A stretch of DNA of 31,561 bases, from the NCBI RefSeq assembly GCF_000003605.2, contig NW_003137333.1:146224-177784 (forward strand), read 5' to 3'. A program made the position numbers and the translations under genes. Positions 22,205 through 31,558 of the stretch are shown in pieces; within the stretch, counting starts at the first letter, position 1, and each line of letters begins with the position of its first letter. Below the pieces are notes generated by a model, which was not told the DNA's origin, searched no databases, and saw only the letters and a list, made by a program, of their open reading frames with translations. The DNA is from Saccoglossus kowalevskii. Its lineage: Eukaryota > Hemichordata > Enteropneusta > Harrimaniidae.

Positions 22205-22970
22205 CTGTAAATTAAGAAATATATTTGCATCATGGTTATTAATGCATCTAGATTAAGATTAATTATTTTCTGGATCCTGGTATTTTAATTTAAGCATAAT
22301 TTTAAAACCTTTCCTGATGACTATTAAAAATTAGTCAAATTTGTGTTTTTCAAAGTCATTGACATTCATTGTATTCAAGAATACAGATGTGAATTTTTAG
22401 CCAAAATAAGTAATGTTTTAACAAGAATTTACAATTAAATAGTCTAAAACTCAATGACATATTGAATTAAAAACAAAGAACCAAAATGAAGATAACAGCC
22501 ATTTGAAAATAACCTTAGTACAGTCAAGCAAGTTAGTGACATACAAGACAACTTTGCCTATAGTGTCCATCTTTTAGGCATAATGTGGGAGAAACCTAGA
22601 CAAAAAGATCTGCCTCATGTGCCAGTGATATTTTTGCAGATTCACCGTTGTTTAGAGACCAAATTTAAAATTAGCTTTCTGTTTAATTTTTTTCAAAGAC
22701 AAACCTATTTGATTTTGACTAAATTTAATGTGTTTATTTTGCAACAGTACCATCGGATAACATTCTGGACAAATATTATTTCAAATACATTAAGTGAAGA
22801 ATGACTCAATATAATAAAAGCACAAACATAATTTTAAGGCTTCAAGTGCCCACGAACTTGTGTCTGCATCTTAACACATAATGCAATTCATAATCAAAGA
22901 AAGCTTAGAAAGAACTCCCATGTGCTGAGAGTATTGGAGACACATTAAATATAATTTGAAATTACTTAGC
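22205..22970. other. Non-coding DNA upstream of the ZNF207-like exon
   Basis: Presumably intron of the minus-strand ZNF207-like gene. No exon is supported. The open frame at 22583-22804 has no splice context or motif. Confidence 0.5.
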
Positions 22971-24300
22971 TGAAAACTAATTATGCAAATCAGAAAATTA
23001 ACATGAACAGATTTGATTGTAAAACTAATGAGGTCTGCGCAATGTAACAAAAACTCTATGTACCAAGTTTAATTGAAATGTGATTAGAACCAAAAAATTA
23101 TGAATTATTATGCTAATTAGGGAAATAATATGAACAGAGTTTGACCCCAAACTAATTAGGTTTGTACATTGTCCTAGAGCATCTTTGTACTAAGTTTCAT
23201 TAAAATGGAAATTAGTACTTTAGATATCAGTGTGAAAGCTTAAAATTGGTTAATTATGCAAATTGGGTAATTAATATGTACAGATTTTAACCCACAATTA
23301 TCCAGGTCTGTCTATTGTCCTACAGCATCCATGTATAAACATTCATTGATATGTGATGATTAGTACCCGAGTTAGCAGTGTGAAAGTTGTAAATTGGTTA
23401 ATTATGCAAATTAGGTGATTAATATGCACAAATATTTACCAAAAACTAATTGGGTCTCTGCATAATTCTAGATTCATTGAAATGTGATGATTAGTACTTT
23501 AGATATCAGTAGAAAAGCTGAAAATTAATTATGCAAATTAGGTAATTAATATGCACAATTATTTACCCTGAAACTAATCAGGTCTCTGCATAGTCCTAAG
23601 ATCTATGTACCAATTTCATTGAAATGCGATGATTAGTACTTGAGATACCCGTGGAAAGCTGAAAATTAACTAATTATGCAAATTAGGTGATTAATATACA
23701 CAAATATTTATCCAAACAATCTCTGCATAGTCCTTGAGTATGTAAGTACCAAGTTTCATTGAAATGTAATGCTCACTACTTATATCAAAAGCTGAAAATT
23801 AATTAATTATGCAAATTAGGTAATTATATGTACTGATATTACCATAAAAACTATCAGGTCTGTGCAGTGTCATATGACATCTATGTACCAAGTTTCATTG
23901 AAATGTGATGATTAGTACTTGAGATATCAGTGAAAAAAACGAAAATTGACTAATCATTATGCAAATTAGGTAATTAGTATCCACGGATTATTACCAAAAA
24001 CTAATCAAAACCTAGCATTAGTTCAGAGCATCTATGTACCAAGTTTCATCAAAATCCAATGAGTGGTTGTTTAGATATCAGTGGAACAGTCATGGAACCA
24101 CTAAAAATAGCTAATTATGCAAATTGCACAGATTTTTACCAAAACCTAATCAAATCTGCGCATTGGCCCAGAGCATCTATGCACCAAGTTTCATCAAAAA
24201 CCGATGTATGGTTCTTGAGATAGCAGTGGAACAGTCGGACACACACACATACAGACAGACACACTAACTGCAAAGACTCCCATTTTCAAACAAGCAGCCT
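22971..24300. repeat. Octamer-bearing repeat array, block 2, about nine units
   Basis: Tandem, diverged units of roughly 127-158 bp. Each has TTATGCAAATTAGGTAATTA, an ACCAAAAACTAATCAGGTCT-like block, AGCATCTATGTACCAAG and TTTCATTGAAATGTGATGAT. Perfect ATGCAAAT octamers start at 22983, 23256, 23404, 23531, 23676, 23809, 23959 and 24117; the unit near 23108 has a mutated octamer. The array ends at a CA/GACA-rich tract followed by CACTAACTGCAAAGACTC, as in block 1. This looks like a directional repeat with a microsatellite tail. Confidence 0.9.
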
Positions 24301-24347
24301 ATCGGCTGAGATAGCTCCGCTGTTAGCAATGCACATTTCAATTAAAG

Positions 24348-24730
24348 AAGTGAAGACATCATTAGAAAATGAACAATATGAATAGTATCAAAGCAATCGG
24401 ACTTACAGTTTTTAACAAGAAGTCGAAAATATCACATTTTACCAAAAATTACAAAAATATTCACCAAAATAAATTAATTAGAGAATTGAAGATATCATCA
24501 CAAAACGAACATATCTGAGAGAGGTTCACATGTAGTACCTATATATGTAATATCAAAGCAATCGGACTTGCGGTTTTTAACAAGAAGTCAAAAATATCAC
24601 TTTTTACCAAAAATGACAAAAATATTCACCAAAATTAGAGAATTGAAGATATCATCACGAAATAAACAAATCTGAGAGAGGTCTACCCAAGGTACATATA
24701 TACCAAGTATCAAAGCATTTAGGCTTGTAG
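24348..24730. repeat. Three tandem copies of a ~160-bp repeat
   Basis: The block CGGACTTACAGTTTTTAACA with AAGAAGTCGAAAATATCAC recurs near 24399, 24563 and 24720. Between copies are TTCACCAAAAT, TAGAGAATTGAAGATATCAT and TCTGAGAGAGGT. The array starts directly after block 2 of the octamer repeat and ends in a GACGACGACGATGGAGACGG tract. Confidence 0.85.
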
Positions 24731-24800
24731 TTTTCAAGAAGAAGTCGAAAAAGTAAAACATTGACACGGACGACGACGATGGAGACGGACAATCACTCAT

Positions 24801-24840
24801 ATGATTAGCTCCGCTCGACAAAGTCGACAGCGGAGCTAAA
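24801..24840. repeat. Short perfect-arm hairpin ending the triplicated repeat
   Basis: TTAGCTCCGCT and AGCGGAGCTAA face each other around CGACAAAGTCGAC, itself a small palindrome. The related half-site TAGCTCCGCTGTTAG occurs at about 24313-24327, at the junction between the two repeat arrays. Confidence 0.75.
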
Positions 24841-26157
24841 AAATGTATTAGCAGATTCCTTGTAAACTTAAACAAAAATTAAAATTCTAGCCGTATTTAC
24901 AATGTTTGCTTGATTTTCATCTAGAAACAGCATGGCGTACCTCATTTACGAGGAAACAGTATACTGAATTGGGAAAGTGGTAAAAAAAACATCAAACTTG
25001 GCTGCCAGGTTAGTTTACTGAGAGTTTGTAATTGAATACAGTTTTCTTTTTCACATATTTTTTTACTTTATTAATTGTTTTCATGGCAATCAGAACAGTA
25101 TTTTTTTTTTAATTCCAAAGCAACTCCATGTGAAAACAACGCGTCATTGCTGAACATGTTTACAAACAACTGTTTTACTGAGACAAATTGTCTGGTACAC
25201 AATTCTGAGAAATTTTGAATACTGATTTATTGTACATTTATTTTCACGATAGACATAAATCTCTAATTTAATTAAGCATATGCGCTACTAATAACAAAAT
25301 GTTACTATGAGGAAAATTTGAAGCCAAAACTTCTAAAGAATGCCACACACTAACCAGACTTGAAATAAAAGCGTATAAGTGTGATGTTTAATCAAAATAT
25401 CTCTCTAGTTATCGAATTTTAAATTTGGTAAAATGAAATAAAATAAGTGTAAAAACTAAGTAAAATCGGAGGCATAGAATTTTTGTTTGTGCCTCAAGTT
25501 GCCTACACAAACATACAATTTTATTGTTTGAAGACCAACCAACAAACTGATGCAACTTGACTTTGGAGATTTCCATTTTGACTCAGACTCCCTACAAAAT
25601 AAATCCTGTTAGAAGGCAATCTGGAGAGCACAGGTTTACAAGGCAAGAAATTATAAACACAACATTTGGAATATCAAAGGGTACCTATGAAAACATGAGG
25701 CATCAAGATGATGCTTCTGTGAAGGTTAATCCCTGTATTGATTGATATTGTGATGGAAATATTCAACTATTTTTGGTGAGTCTCTAAGGCAATTGTCGCC
25801 TTAAATTTTGAGCCCTGAAATTTTTTATTCATCCAAAATGTTTTCATTTTGTTCAGGTTCATGCTGAGCCACATAATTACTTTTACACCTACATTTTATT
25901 ATCAAAATTAGACAGTTACTGATAACTGCATTTTTTGGAAACTTCATAATTAGCTTAATGCATCAAGTTTTTCAGAATGTGGTCACTGGTCAGGTAATAT
26001 GATTACGCCATACTATTGGACTTGTTAAAAATGATTCCTGAGGGAAAGAACAAAATTTGGTTTGACTACGCACTCCAGGGGACAGTCTAAATTATGTAAA
26101 TTATAATTATGAGAAGTTGGTAATAGTTACTGGTGGAAAAATTGGAGCAAAAACGGG
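24841..26157. other. Non-coding DNA, nothing firmly supported
   Basis: Contains a minus-strand 23-base exon-like segment at about 24953-24975 with a good acceptor and a GAG-GTACGC donor. Its phase would fit the ZNF207-like EERR exon, but its residues do not match the acidic segment expected there. The plus-strand open frame at 25557-25745 has no recognised motif. Confidence 0.4.
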
Positions 26158-26229
26158 TACTTACAGGCATGTTGTACGGACAGAATTATTGTGTTTTCAA
26201 ATTCGCAGAGTTTCAGCGAACTAGTGACG

Positions 26230-26319
26230 ATGTCGAAACCAAAACAAGATGATTGCACAACGAATGGCAAGTCTCACGCATGCCCAGAACAAACTCCAAC
26301 GAAACCAGACGAACATTGA
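26230..26319 (+). CDS. Short open reading frame in a promoter-like region
   Basis: Twenty-nine codons starting MSKPKQDDCTTNGK and ending TPTKPDEH, TGA. It lies in a more GC-rich, CpG-containing stretch. It could be an upstream ORF, a tiny coding exon or chance. No donor site or homology is evident. Confidence 0.2.
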   Translation: MSKPKQDDCTTNGKSHACPEQTPTKPDEH

Positions 26320-26732
26320 ATTTTGACAGTATTCGGACGTTGTTTCGCAATAAAAAAACAATTGACAGGCACGTACATATTTCACAATCTAAGGATAAGT
26401 ATTTTTTTTTATTTAGGACGCAGAGAGCCGTACAAAATGCGGAAAATCAGATGTAAACATTGGAACGCAATTCCCATGCCGCACACAAAATGGCGGACGA
26501 CACACAACTTTAAACGATTCATTCACATACAACCGTTTTTGATCTGGATTCACGTTTACAGGGGTCGAATTTTGCAATATGCGACGGGGATGGACTCTCT
26601 AAGCATTCATCATCCTCAAAATTGTGAAGAAATTAAATGTAGATGAACAAAAACTGTGATAAATCACAAAGTTTCAGCCTAATACTTACAGGCATGACGG
26701 CTGTGCTTATCAGTACAGCTAAAAAGGCTGAT

Positions 26733-26742
26733 GTCACGTGAC
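26733..26742. promoter_or_regulatory. Perfect GTCACGTGAC palindrome (CLEAR/E-box type)
   Basis: The ten bases GTCACGTGAC match the consensus of the CLEAR element bound by TFEB/MITF-family factors in lysosomal gene promoters, and contain a CACGTG E-box. It sits beside TGATGTCA in the CpG-richer stretch 26.2-26.8 kb, which looks promoter-like. The transcript it might serve is unknown. Confidence 0.4.
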
Positions 26743-26837
26743 TTGCTCGACTGGACGGGTTTCCCTTACACGGTACAAAGGGATAAACCTAGAAACCTAA
26801 ACATTTCGGGGGGGGGCTTTCTCGAGTAACACTATTT

Positions 26838-27256
26838 AGGCCAGACTTTTGTTATCCTTTGTTTTGCGAATCCGCCGAATGAACAGAAGCCGAAAATGAA
26901 ATAAAATTAGCATGATTTCTCACGCCCGCCGACTTAAGGTGCAAAAAATTGCTGAAAAAAATTATTTTTATCTTTATTTTTTTTTCCGCCCGCCGCATAA
27001 CAAATCCAAGTTGCATTTTCGTGGGAGTATCATGATTAAAGAACCGAAGTCTCGCGCAGATGAAAAACAAGGTTATACATGAAATAACATTTCATTTCAT
27101 TTCTTCTCTCCGATCAATTATCTCACGTACAATTCTTTGAGAATCACACAAATCTAATAGAAAAAAAAGAGTTAATTTTTTTTTTCTGCCCTCCTCAAAA
27201 AAACAATTGCCTTATAAAAACTCGAGAAACAAGGAATAAAAAAAATCTGGCCTTAC
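26838..27256. mobile_element. Possible inverted-repeat element with imperfect ~30-bp ends
   Basis: AGGCCAGACTTTTGTTATCC near 26838 is imperfectly mirrored by the sequence ending TCTGGCCT at about 27256 (reverse complement AGGCCAGATTTTTTTTATTC). The interior has CCGCCCGCCG motifs and long A/T runs and no coding sequence. No clear target duplication was found, so the element call is tentative. Confidence 0.35.
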
Positions 27257-28275
27257 TGCCAGATTTTATTGACTTTTACAGCGTTGTTTTATTTTCTTAC
27301 AATGCATAGTGTGACCACGTCCATGGTGACGTTTGAGCAATTCGCTATTATGCCAAATATATCTCATCACGCATGCACAAATTCCCAGGGAAGGGTAAAT
27401 ACCGAGATTTTGGCCGGGGGGAGCTACTTCCACATTAAGTGGGTAAGAGTAAGCAGCCCACCTCTCATAAACCATACTCACTTTCTTTTTATTTATATAC
27501 CCACTTCTAAACACAATTGTTTTCAGCAAAAAACAAAACACATTGGCGGGCGATGCACTTTATTCATCTTTTTCCGGTATCTGGCTTTGAAAAAGTTAAT
27601 AAATGCTACACACTTCTAAACCAAACCATTGATAAATGACTTCTCACTTCTAAACAAATTAACGAAATGACACCCCAGTCGGGCGGCACATACCCGTACT
27701 GCACTTTTATGCAAGTAGCCCAGGGGGTGGATTTTGGGTGGCAGTTCTCCACAGCGCTTCAAAAAGACCGACTTGACGACGCTTTGGCAAAAAGAAAATG
27801 CCCTAAATTAGACTAAAATGGCCGAAAATCTCGAACGTTAAAAATTGGCGTCAAAAGAGCAGCGCGTACCATTATACTTCAACTGTGGGAGCCCCCCCCC
27901 CCCCGGGGGGGGGCAATTGTTTCGTATTGGATAACAAACAAGACATAGTAGAACAAAAAGTGAGAACAAAACTTTAATCTATATAATTTATTAGATATTT
28001 GCGTTGATGGGGTCACTTCATGTGATAGACCGTTGATACACCTAAGATAATTTCAAAAAAGTCAAACTGAAAAAGTCCCTATTAGTCTGTTACATTAGAT
28101 ATGTAAGGATATTGTGACCACCAAATTTAAAACAGCCAAGGAATTCAACCAGATTTATTCTTGAAAAGTTTGATATAGAGTAGAAAGCGTCAGAATACAC
28201 TGCCCCTCGGGCCGCATTTGTTCATTTTCCCGCGAGAATGAAAACGCGAGGACCGAGGGCTTGGGTTGTGCTTAC
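27257..28275. other. Unassigned DNA with C/G homopolymers
   Basis: Overlapping open frames on both strands at 27266-27619 cannot both be coding, and neither shows a domain. At about 27893-27915 a run of C is followed by a run of G, a self-complementary tract. Confidence 0.45.
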
Positions 28276-28412
28276 TGGTATTTCCCAAACATCGACTGAT
28301 GTTGTCGTTGGTGGCGTACTCACAAAACTAGTTGTTGCCTGGAGAGAGTGAATCTTGGTAGCCTGGTAACCTGGAGTTACCAGGGCAATGCGGGTAGACC
28401 TCAGCTTCTTCA
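28276..28412 (-). CDS. Candidate internal exon, unassigned
   Basis: On the minus strand a TGATTTCCAG acceptor and an ATACCA-GTAAGC donor bound 137 bases with one open frame of 45 codons. It begins KKLRSTRIALVTPGYQATKI, has a Thr/Ser-rich centre (ATTSFVSTPPTTTSVD) and ends VWEIP. It enters in phase 1 and leaves in phase 0. The ZNF207-like EERR exon enters in phase 0, and ZNF207 has Thr/Ser-rich sequence before that point, but the expected acidic segment is missing, so assignment to that gene is unproven. The product is otherwise unrecognised. Confidence 0.38.
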
Positions 28413-28589
28413 CTGGAAATCATGTAGGACGGCTGAATGATTAAAATGAAATTGCTTGCACAGTGTTGCAAAATGTTAGCACATTCGAGAAAAATGAAAA
28501 TGAGCAGACGACAAAACACCTTGAAATAAACACACATATTCTTATATGCCATATATATATTTACGCTACTAACTGATTAAAATCTTAGT

Positions 28590-28800
28590 TTGGGATTTAT
28601 TATTATTTTTTTAAATAAATGTTTATTCATTTTTATTATACATTTTCTTTTACTTTATTTTATTTTAATTTATTATTCGGCGATGCTTAAATAATACAAA
28701 ATAAAATATACGTGATAATATTAAAAACAGTTACAAAAAATAACAAAATATATAATAAAATGAAATAAAAAAAATATAAAATAAAATTAACTTCACGCCG
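28590..28800. repeat. A/T-rich low-complexity tract
   Basis: Dense runs of AAATAAAATAAAATA-like and TTTATTTTA-like sequence on both strands, with no coding signal. Confidence 0.7.
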
Positions 28801-28970
28801 AACAATACATAAGATTTTATTCAGATTGGGTCCCACTTGTAACAGTGGAAGTACTATCGACACAACAAACCCATTCCCTTTATTTGTGTCAATATTTATG
28901 ATTAGCACATTACAAACTAAAACGACACGAAAATGAAAATATTGGAACGTTTACAAATGTCTACGCTCAT

Positions 28971-29197
28971 TGATTGGCTGGTTGGATTCAAGAGTATTCA
29001 TTTTGATTGGCTGGTTGGATTCAAGAGTATTCATTTTGATTGGCTGGTTGGATTCAAGAGTATTCATTGATTGGCTGGTTGGATTCAAGAGTATTCATTG
29101 ATTGGCTGGTTGGATTCAAGAGTATTCACTGATTGGCTGGTTGGATTCAAGAGTATTCATTGATTGGCTGGTTGGATTCAACTGTATTCATTGACTG
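28971..29197. repeat. 31-33 bp tandem repeat carrying seven CCAAT boxes
   Basis: TGATTGGCTGGTTGGATTCA recurs at 28971, 29004, 29037, 29068, 29099, 29130 and 29161, with a degenerate eighth unit (TGACTGG) at 29192. Spacing is 33, 33, 31, 31, 31, 31 and 31. On the minus strand each unit reads CAGCCAATCA, a full NF-Y-type CCAAT box. The spacing is about three helical turns. The array directly follows the stop codon of the minus-strand ORF at 29207-29425. Confidence 0.95.
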
Positions 29198-29206
29198 GCA
29201 CACGTC

Positions 29207-29425
29207 TCATTCGTTCAGCTTTTTAGTCAACGAGGAGGACATAATGGAGCTGTGCATGAAGGATATGTCCATCGTCGTCCATGTTCCTGCATCTGAGTCA
29301 ACTTTTGGAATGACAGATTTCTTCTTGAAGACCGTAGTAGACTGAAGTCGTCCCTCTATCATTTTAGCGAGTTGTTTAGGGGACATCATGTTGTTATTGA
29401 CGTCTTTGTAAAACATGACAGCCAT
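29207..29425 (-). CDS. Possible small single-exon gene, 72 codons
   Basis: The start ATG has a favourable context (AAAATGG). The frame reads MAVMFYKDVNNNMMSPKQLA, continues with a lysine/serine-containing part (FKKKSVIPKVDSD) and ends SSLTKKLNE before TGA. Codon choice looks protein-like, with no AT bias, and there is no obvious signal peptide or membrane segment. No good splice donor occurs inside. I do not recognise the family. It could be a small soluble protein, the first coding exon of a longer gene with an unusual donor, or a fortuitous frame. Confidence 0.35.
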   Translation of the reverse strand: MAVMFYKDVNNNMMSPKQLAKMIEGRLQSTTVFKKKSVIPKVDSDAGTWTTMDISFMHSSIMSSSLTKKLNE

Positions 29426-29573
29426 TTTGCTTTGATACGTCGGTATATCGGATATACTTTGTTCAACTTTTTAATTTTGGGGAATATTTCACAAGAAAGA
29501 AAAACAAAATTATATTGCCATTTTTTTAAAAAAACTACAAGCAAGTTAGATTGTTGGATGGGTCACTTTTAGG

Positions 29574-29692
29574 CGAAAAGGAAAACGGGCGAACCGGTAA
29601 TTGAGCGAACCGGTAATTGGGCGAACTGGTAATCAGGCGAAGGAGTTCGGGCGAAGTGGATTTCGGGCGAAGTGACTGTACCCCCCTTTGAA
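29574..29692. repeat. GGCGAA-motif short tandem repeat
   Basis: About seven copies of a GGCGAA-type motif (one reads GAGCGAA) at roughly 15-18 bp spacing, in the form GGGCGAACCGGTAATT, ending GGGCGAAGTGACTGTACCCC. Similar GGGCGAA strings are, as far as I recall, seen as dispersed repeats in marine invertebrate genomes. Confidence 0.7.
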
Positions 29693-30498
29693 TGACATAT
29701 ATTGACTAGACAAACAGTGGTGCGATCATGTGACCTTATTGAAGTTGTATTGTCGGTAAGACTTCGTTAAAAGCCCATTATACTTGAGCAACTACACACA
29801 AATATCAGATCAGAAATAGTTTGTGACATGTCACTGTGACCTGGTGTTCTGACTTTGCGTTCTGACACGGGGCTTTACAGGAACAGCTTTATTAGCAAAC
29901 AGTTTGAGAAAAAAGAAGATACTCGCATCTAATTTTTATAACTCAGACTTTTTACACCGAATGCAGTTACAGTAAAAAAAGAATCTACGCTTTCACTAAA
30001 TAACAAGGAATAAAACAGTTTGTTTTAATGTTTTCGCCAACTGAATAAAGCGACGCAAGACAGAAGTGGTAGTCTGCATACTCAATATAGGTACCAGAAA
30101 GAGTTCCTTAGGGAGTCCCATCAACGGCGGACAACTACCTTTAACTTCATCAATACTAGTACGTACCCGAGTTCTTAAAGGGGAACCGCTCAATCCCATG
30201 GATTGCACCAAAGAATCATGGGACACTATTGTTTATGTTGTTTACAAAGTTAATTAATCTTCTGTTATCCATTGTAATTTTAATTCAGAAAGTTAATTTG
30301 TTGTGAGATTAGGCTCCCTTTAACGTCTGCTCTATCACGTGCATCAGTCTCTCTGTAAACAAAATTGTATTAGCAGCCACACCCACCTACTAATGCAACA
30401 ATGACCTAATCGTAAGCGCAAATAACTTCGGGTCAGTCTCACAGGTCACCATGGACATACCCGAGACCACGTGATCATTCACCCTGTCTGGCGCATTT
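29693..30498. other. Unassigned DNA
   Basis: Open frames on both strands at 29996-30257 overlap each other. Neither has a domain, splice context or recognisable motif. Confidence 0.4.
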
Positions 30499-30723
30499 AT
30501 GAGAAGCTGGTGGCTCTGGCGTGTGATATCTGTGACATCATCCAAAATGCTGAGAATCCTGTTACCAGTGAGATGTACCTGGTGTCGATGTGTTGTCTTT
30601 TGTGTAGCCGTAGTAATGTGCTCGCATTTGTATATGCTTATGAGGTATGGACGACCGGTTTTTACGTCTGCCATCGATAAAAAGTGTCTTACGAGACAAG
30701 TGGTACAGCAAACATATAATGAG
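30499..30723 (+). CDS. Possible first exon of a signal-anchor membrane protein
   Basis: From the ATG at 30499 the frame is open to a stop at 30810, with a plausible GAG-GTAAAA donor after codon 75 (30723). Residues 1-28 are basic and aromatic, and residues about 29-48 (CRCVVFCVAVVMCSHLYMLM) are hydrophobic. They are followed by polar sequence with DKKCLTRQVVQQTYNE. This is the topology of type II Golgi enzymes such as glycosyl- or sulfotransferases, but no family can be named. A minus-strand frame of about 147 codons overlaps the same DNA, so the strand is uncertain. Confidence 0.3.
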
Positions 30724-30810
30724 GTAAAATCCAGTGGGAATATTCCATCCTCGTCGACCGTCAGAATAATGGATCGCGCGAAAAATATATCAAATGTGTC
30801 GAAATCATAG

Positions 30811-31428
30811 CACGAAATAACACCAGGTTATTCTCATATAATGCTTCAACTGACCGTAACCATGGCAACTGTGTCTGCTTAACTAAAAAATCTTTTGAAG
30901 AAATTCCTCAATTTATTTTAAATCTCGAGTCACACCGAGTCACGACATCGAATGTTATTTTATATGAACGCTATGAGAATAGGTTGTGCTAACATTAAAG
31001 ATTTCCTCACATCGTCTGATTGACATGGTTGTACTGCATCTAACTTTAGTAGCATAGCAAACGATTCGCAGTCTGTATTCAGTTTCGTGATGTTTCAGAA
31101 CCTACCAACAGGGGAATAAGGTACATGGCGTTCGCATACTGGTGAAGACACTTGCCTCAACAGAACCTATTGGTTTTAACGGGTCACAGGAACTCAGCAG
31201 TGAAGCGGAACCGACTGGATAATACCCGGAAAAAACGCGAACCTGTTTATTTTTCTGTCTGTACATTCAATGGTAGACACTGCATCTCTTGATTATACCA
31301 CAGGGAGTTGGACAAACTTATGTATTTTAATAAATTATTAAATAGTAAAATGTTATATAACTTTTCTTTACCCCCCCTCCTGGTATCGATTTCAAGTATT
31401 CACTGATCTTTGTTTATACCATTCTTTC
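30811..31428. other. Non-coding DNA, nothing recognised
   Basis: No supported exon. If the 30499 exon is real, this would be part of its first intron. Confidence 0.45.
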
Positions 31429-31558
31429 CTTTACCACAATCTTTGTTACGCGCTAATGTTATATGCAAATTAAAATTTAAAATATATCATAGGGTGTGTC
31501 TACATCGCGCATTACAATTTGCATATAACAATAGCGCGTAACAAAGATTGTGGTAAAG
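31429..31558. repeat. Large hairpin at the right edge of the window
   Basis: The arms 31429-31471 and 31516-31558 are reverse complements with one mismatch, around a 44-base loop. Each arm includes an octamer ATGCAAAT and the string TTACGCGCTA or its complement. It may be a foldback element, or an inverted-duplication artefact at a sequence end. Confidence 0.85.

Noticed and set aside
22971..24300. CRISPR-like array
   Set aside because: Units are diverged, about 127-158 bp long, AT-rich and without unique spacers; the context is a eukaryotic intron or intergenic region.
24597..24875. 92-residue minus-strand ORF with a Ser-rich part
   Set aside because: It is the complement of the triplicated repeat and its GAC-rich tract, so the serine run comes from a simple repeat.
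24953..24975. 23-base minus-strand micro-exon upstream of the ZNF207-like exons
   Set aside because: Splice sites and phase fit, but the residues YCFLVNE do not resemble the acidic segment that precedes EERR in known ZNF207 proteins.
27266..27619. 91- and 116-residue overlapping ORFs on opposite strands
   Set aside because: They occupy the same DNA, neither has a domain or splice context, and the flanks look repeat-derived.
30390..30674. 94-residue minus-strand ORF starting MADVKTGRPYLISIYK
   Set aside because: It overlaps the plus-strand signal-anchor candidate and I recognise no domain; it is kept only as an alternative reading in the findings.
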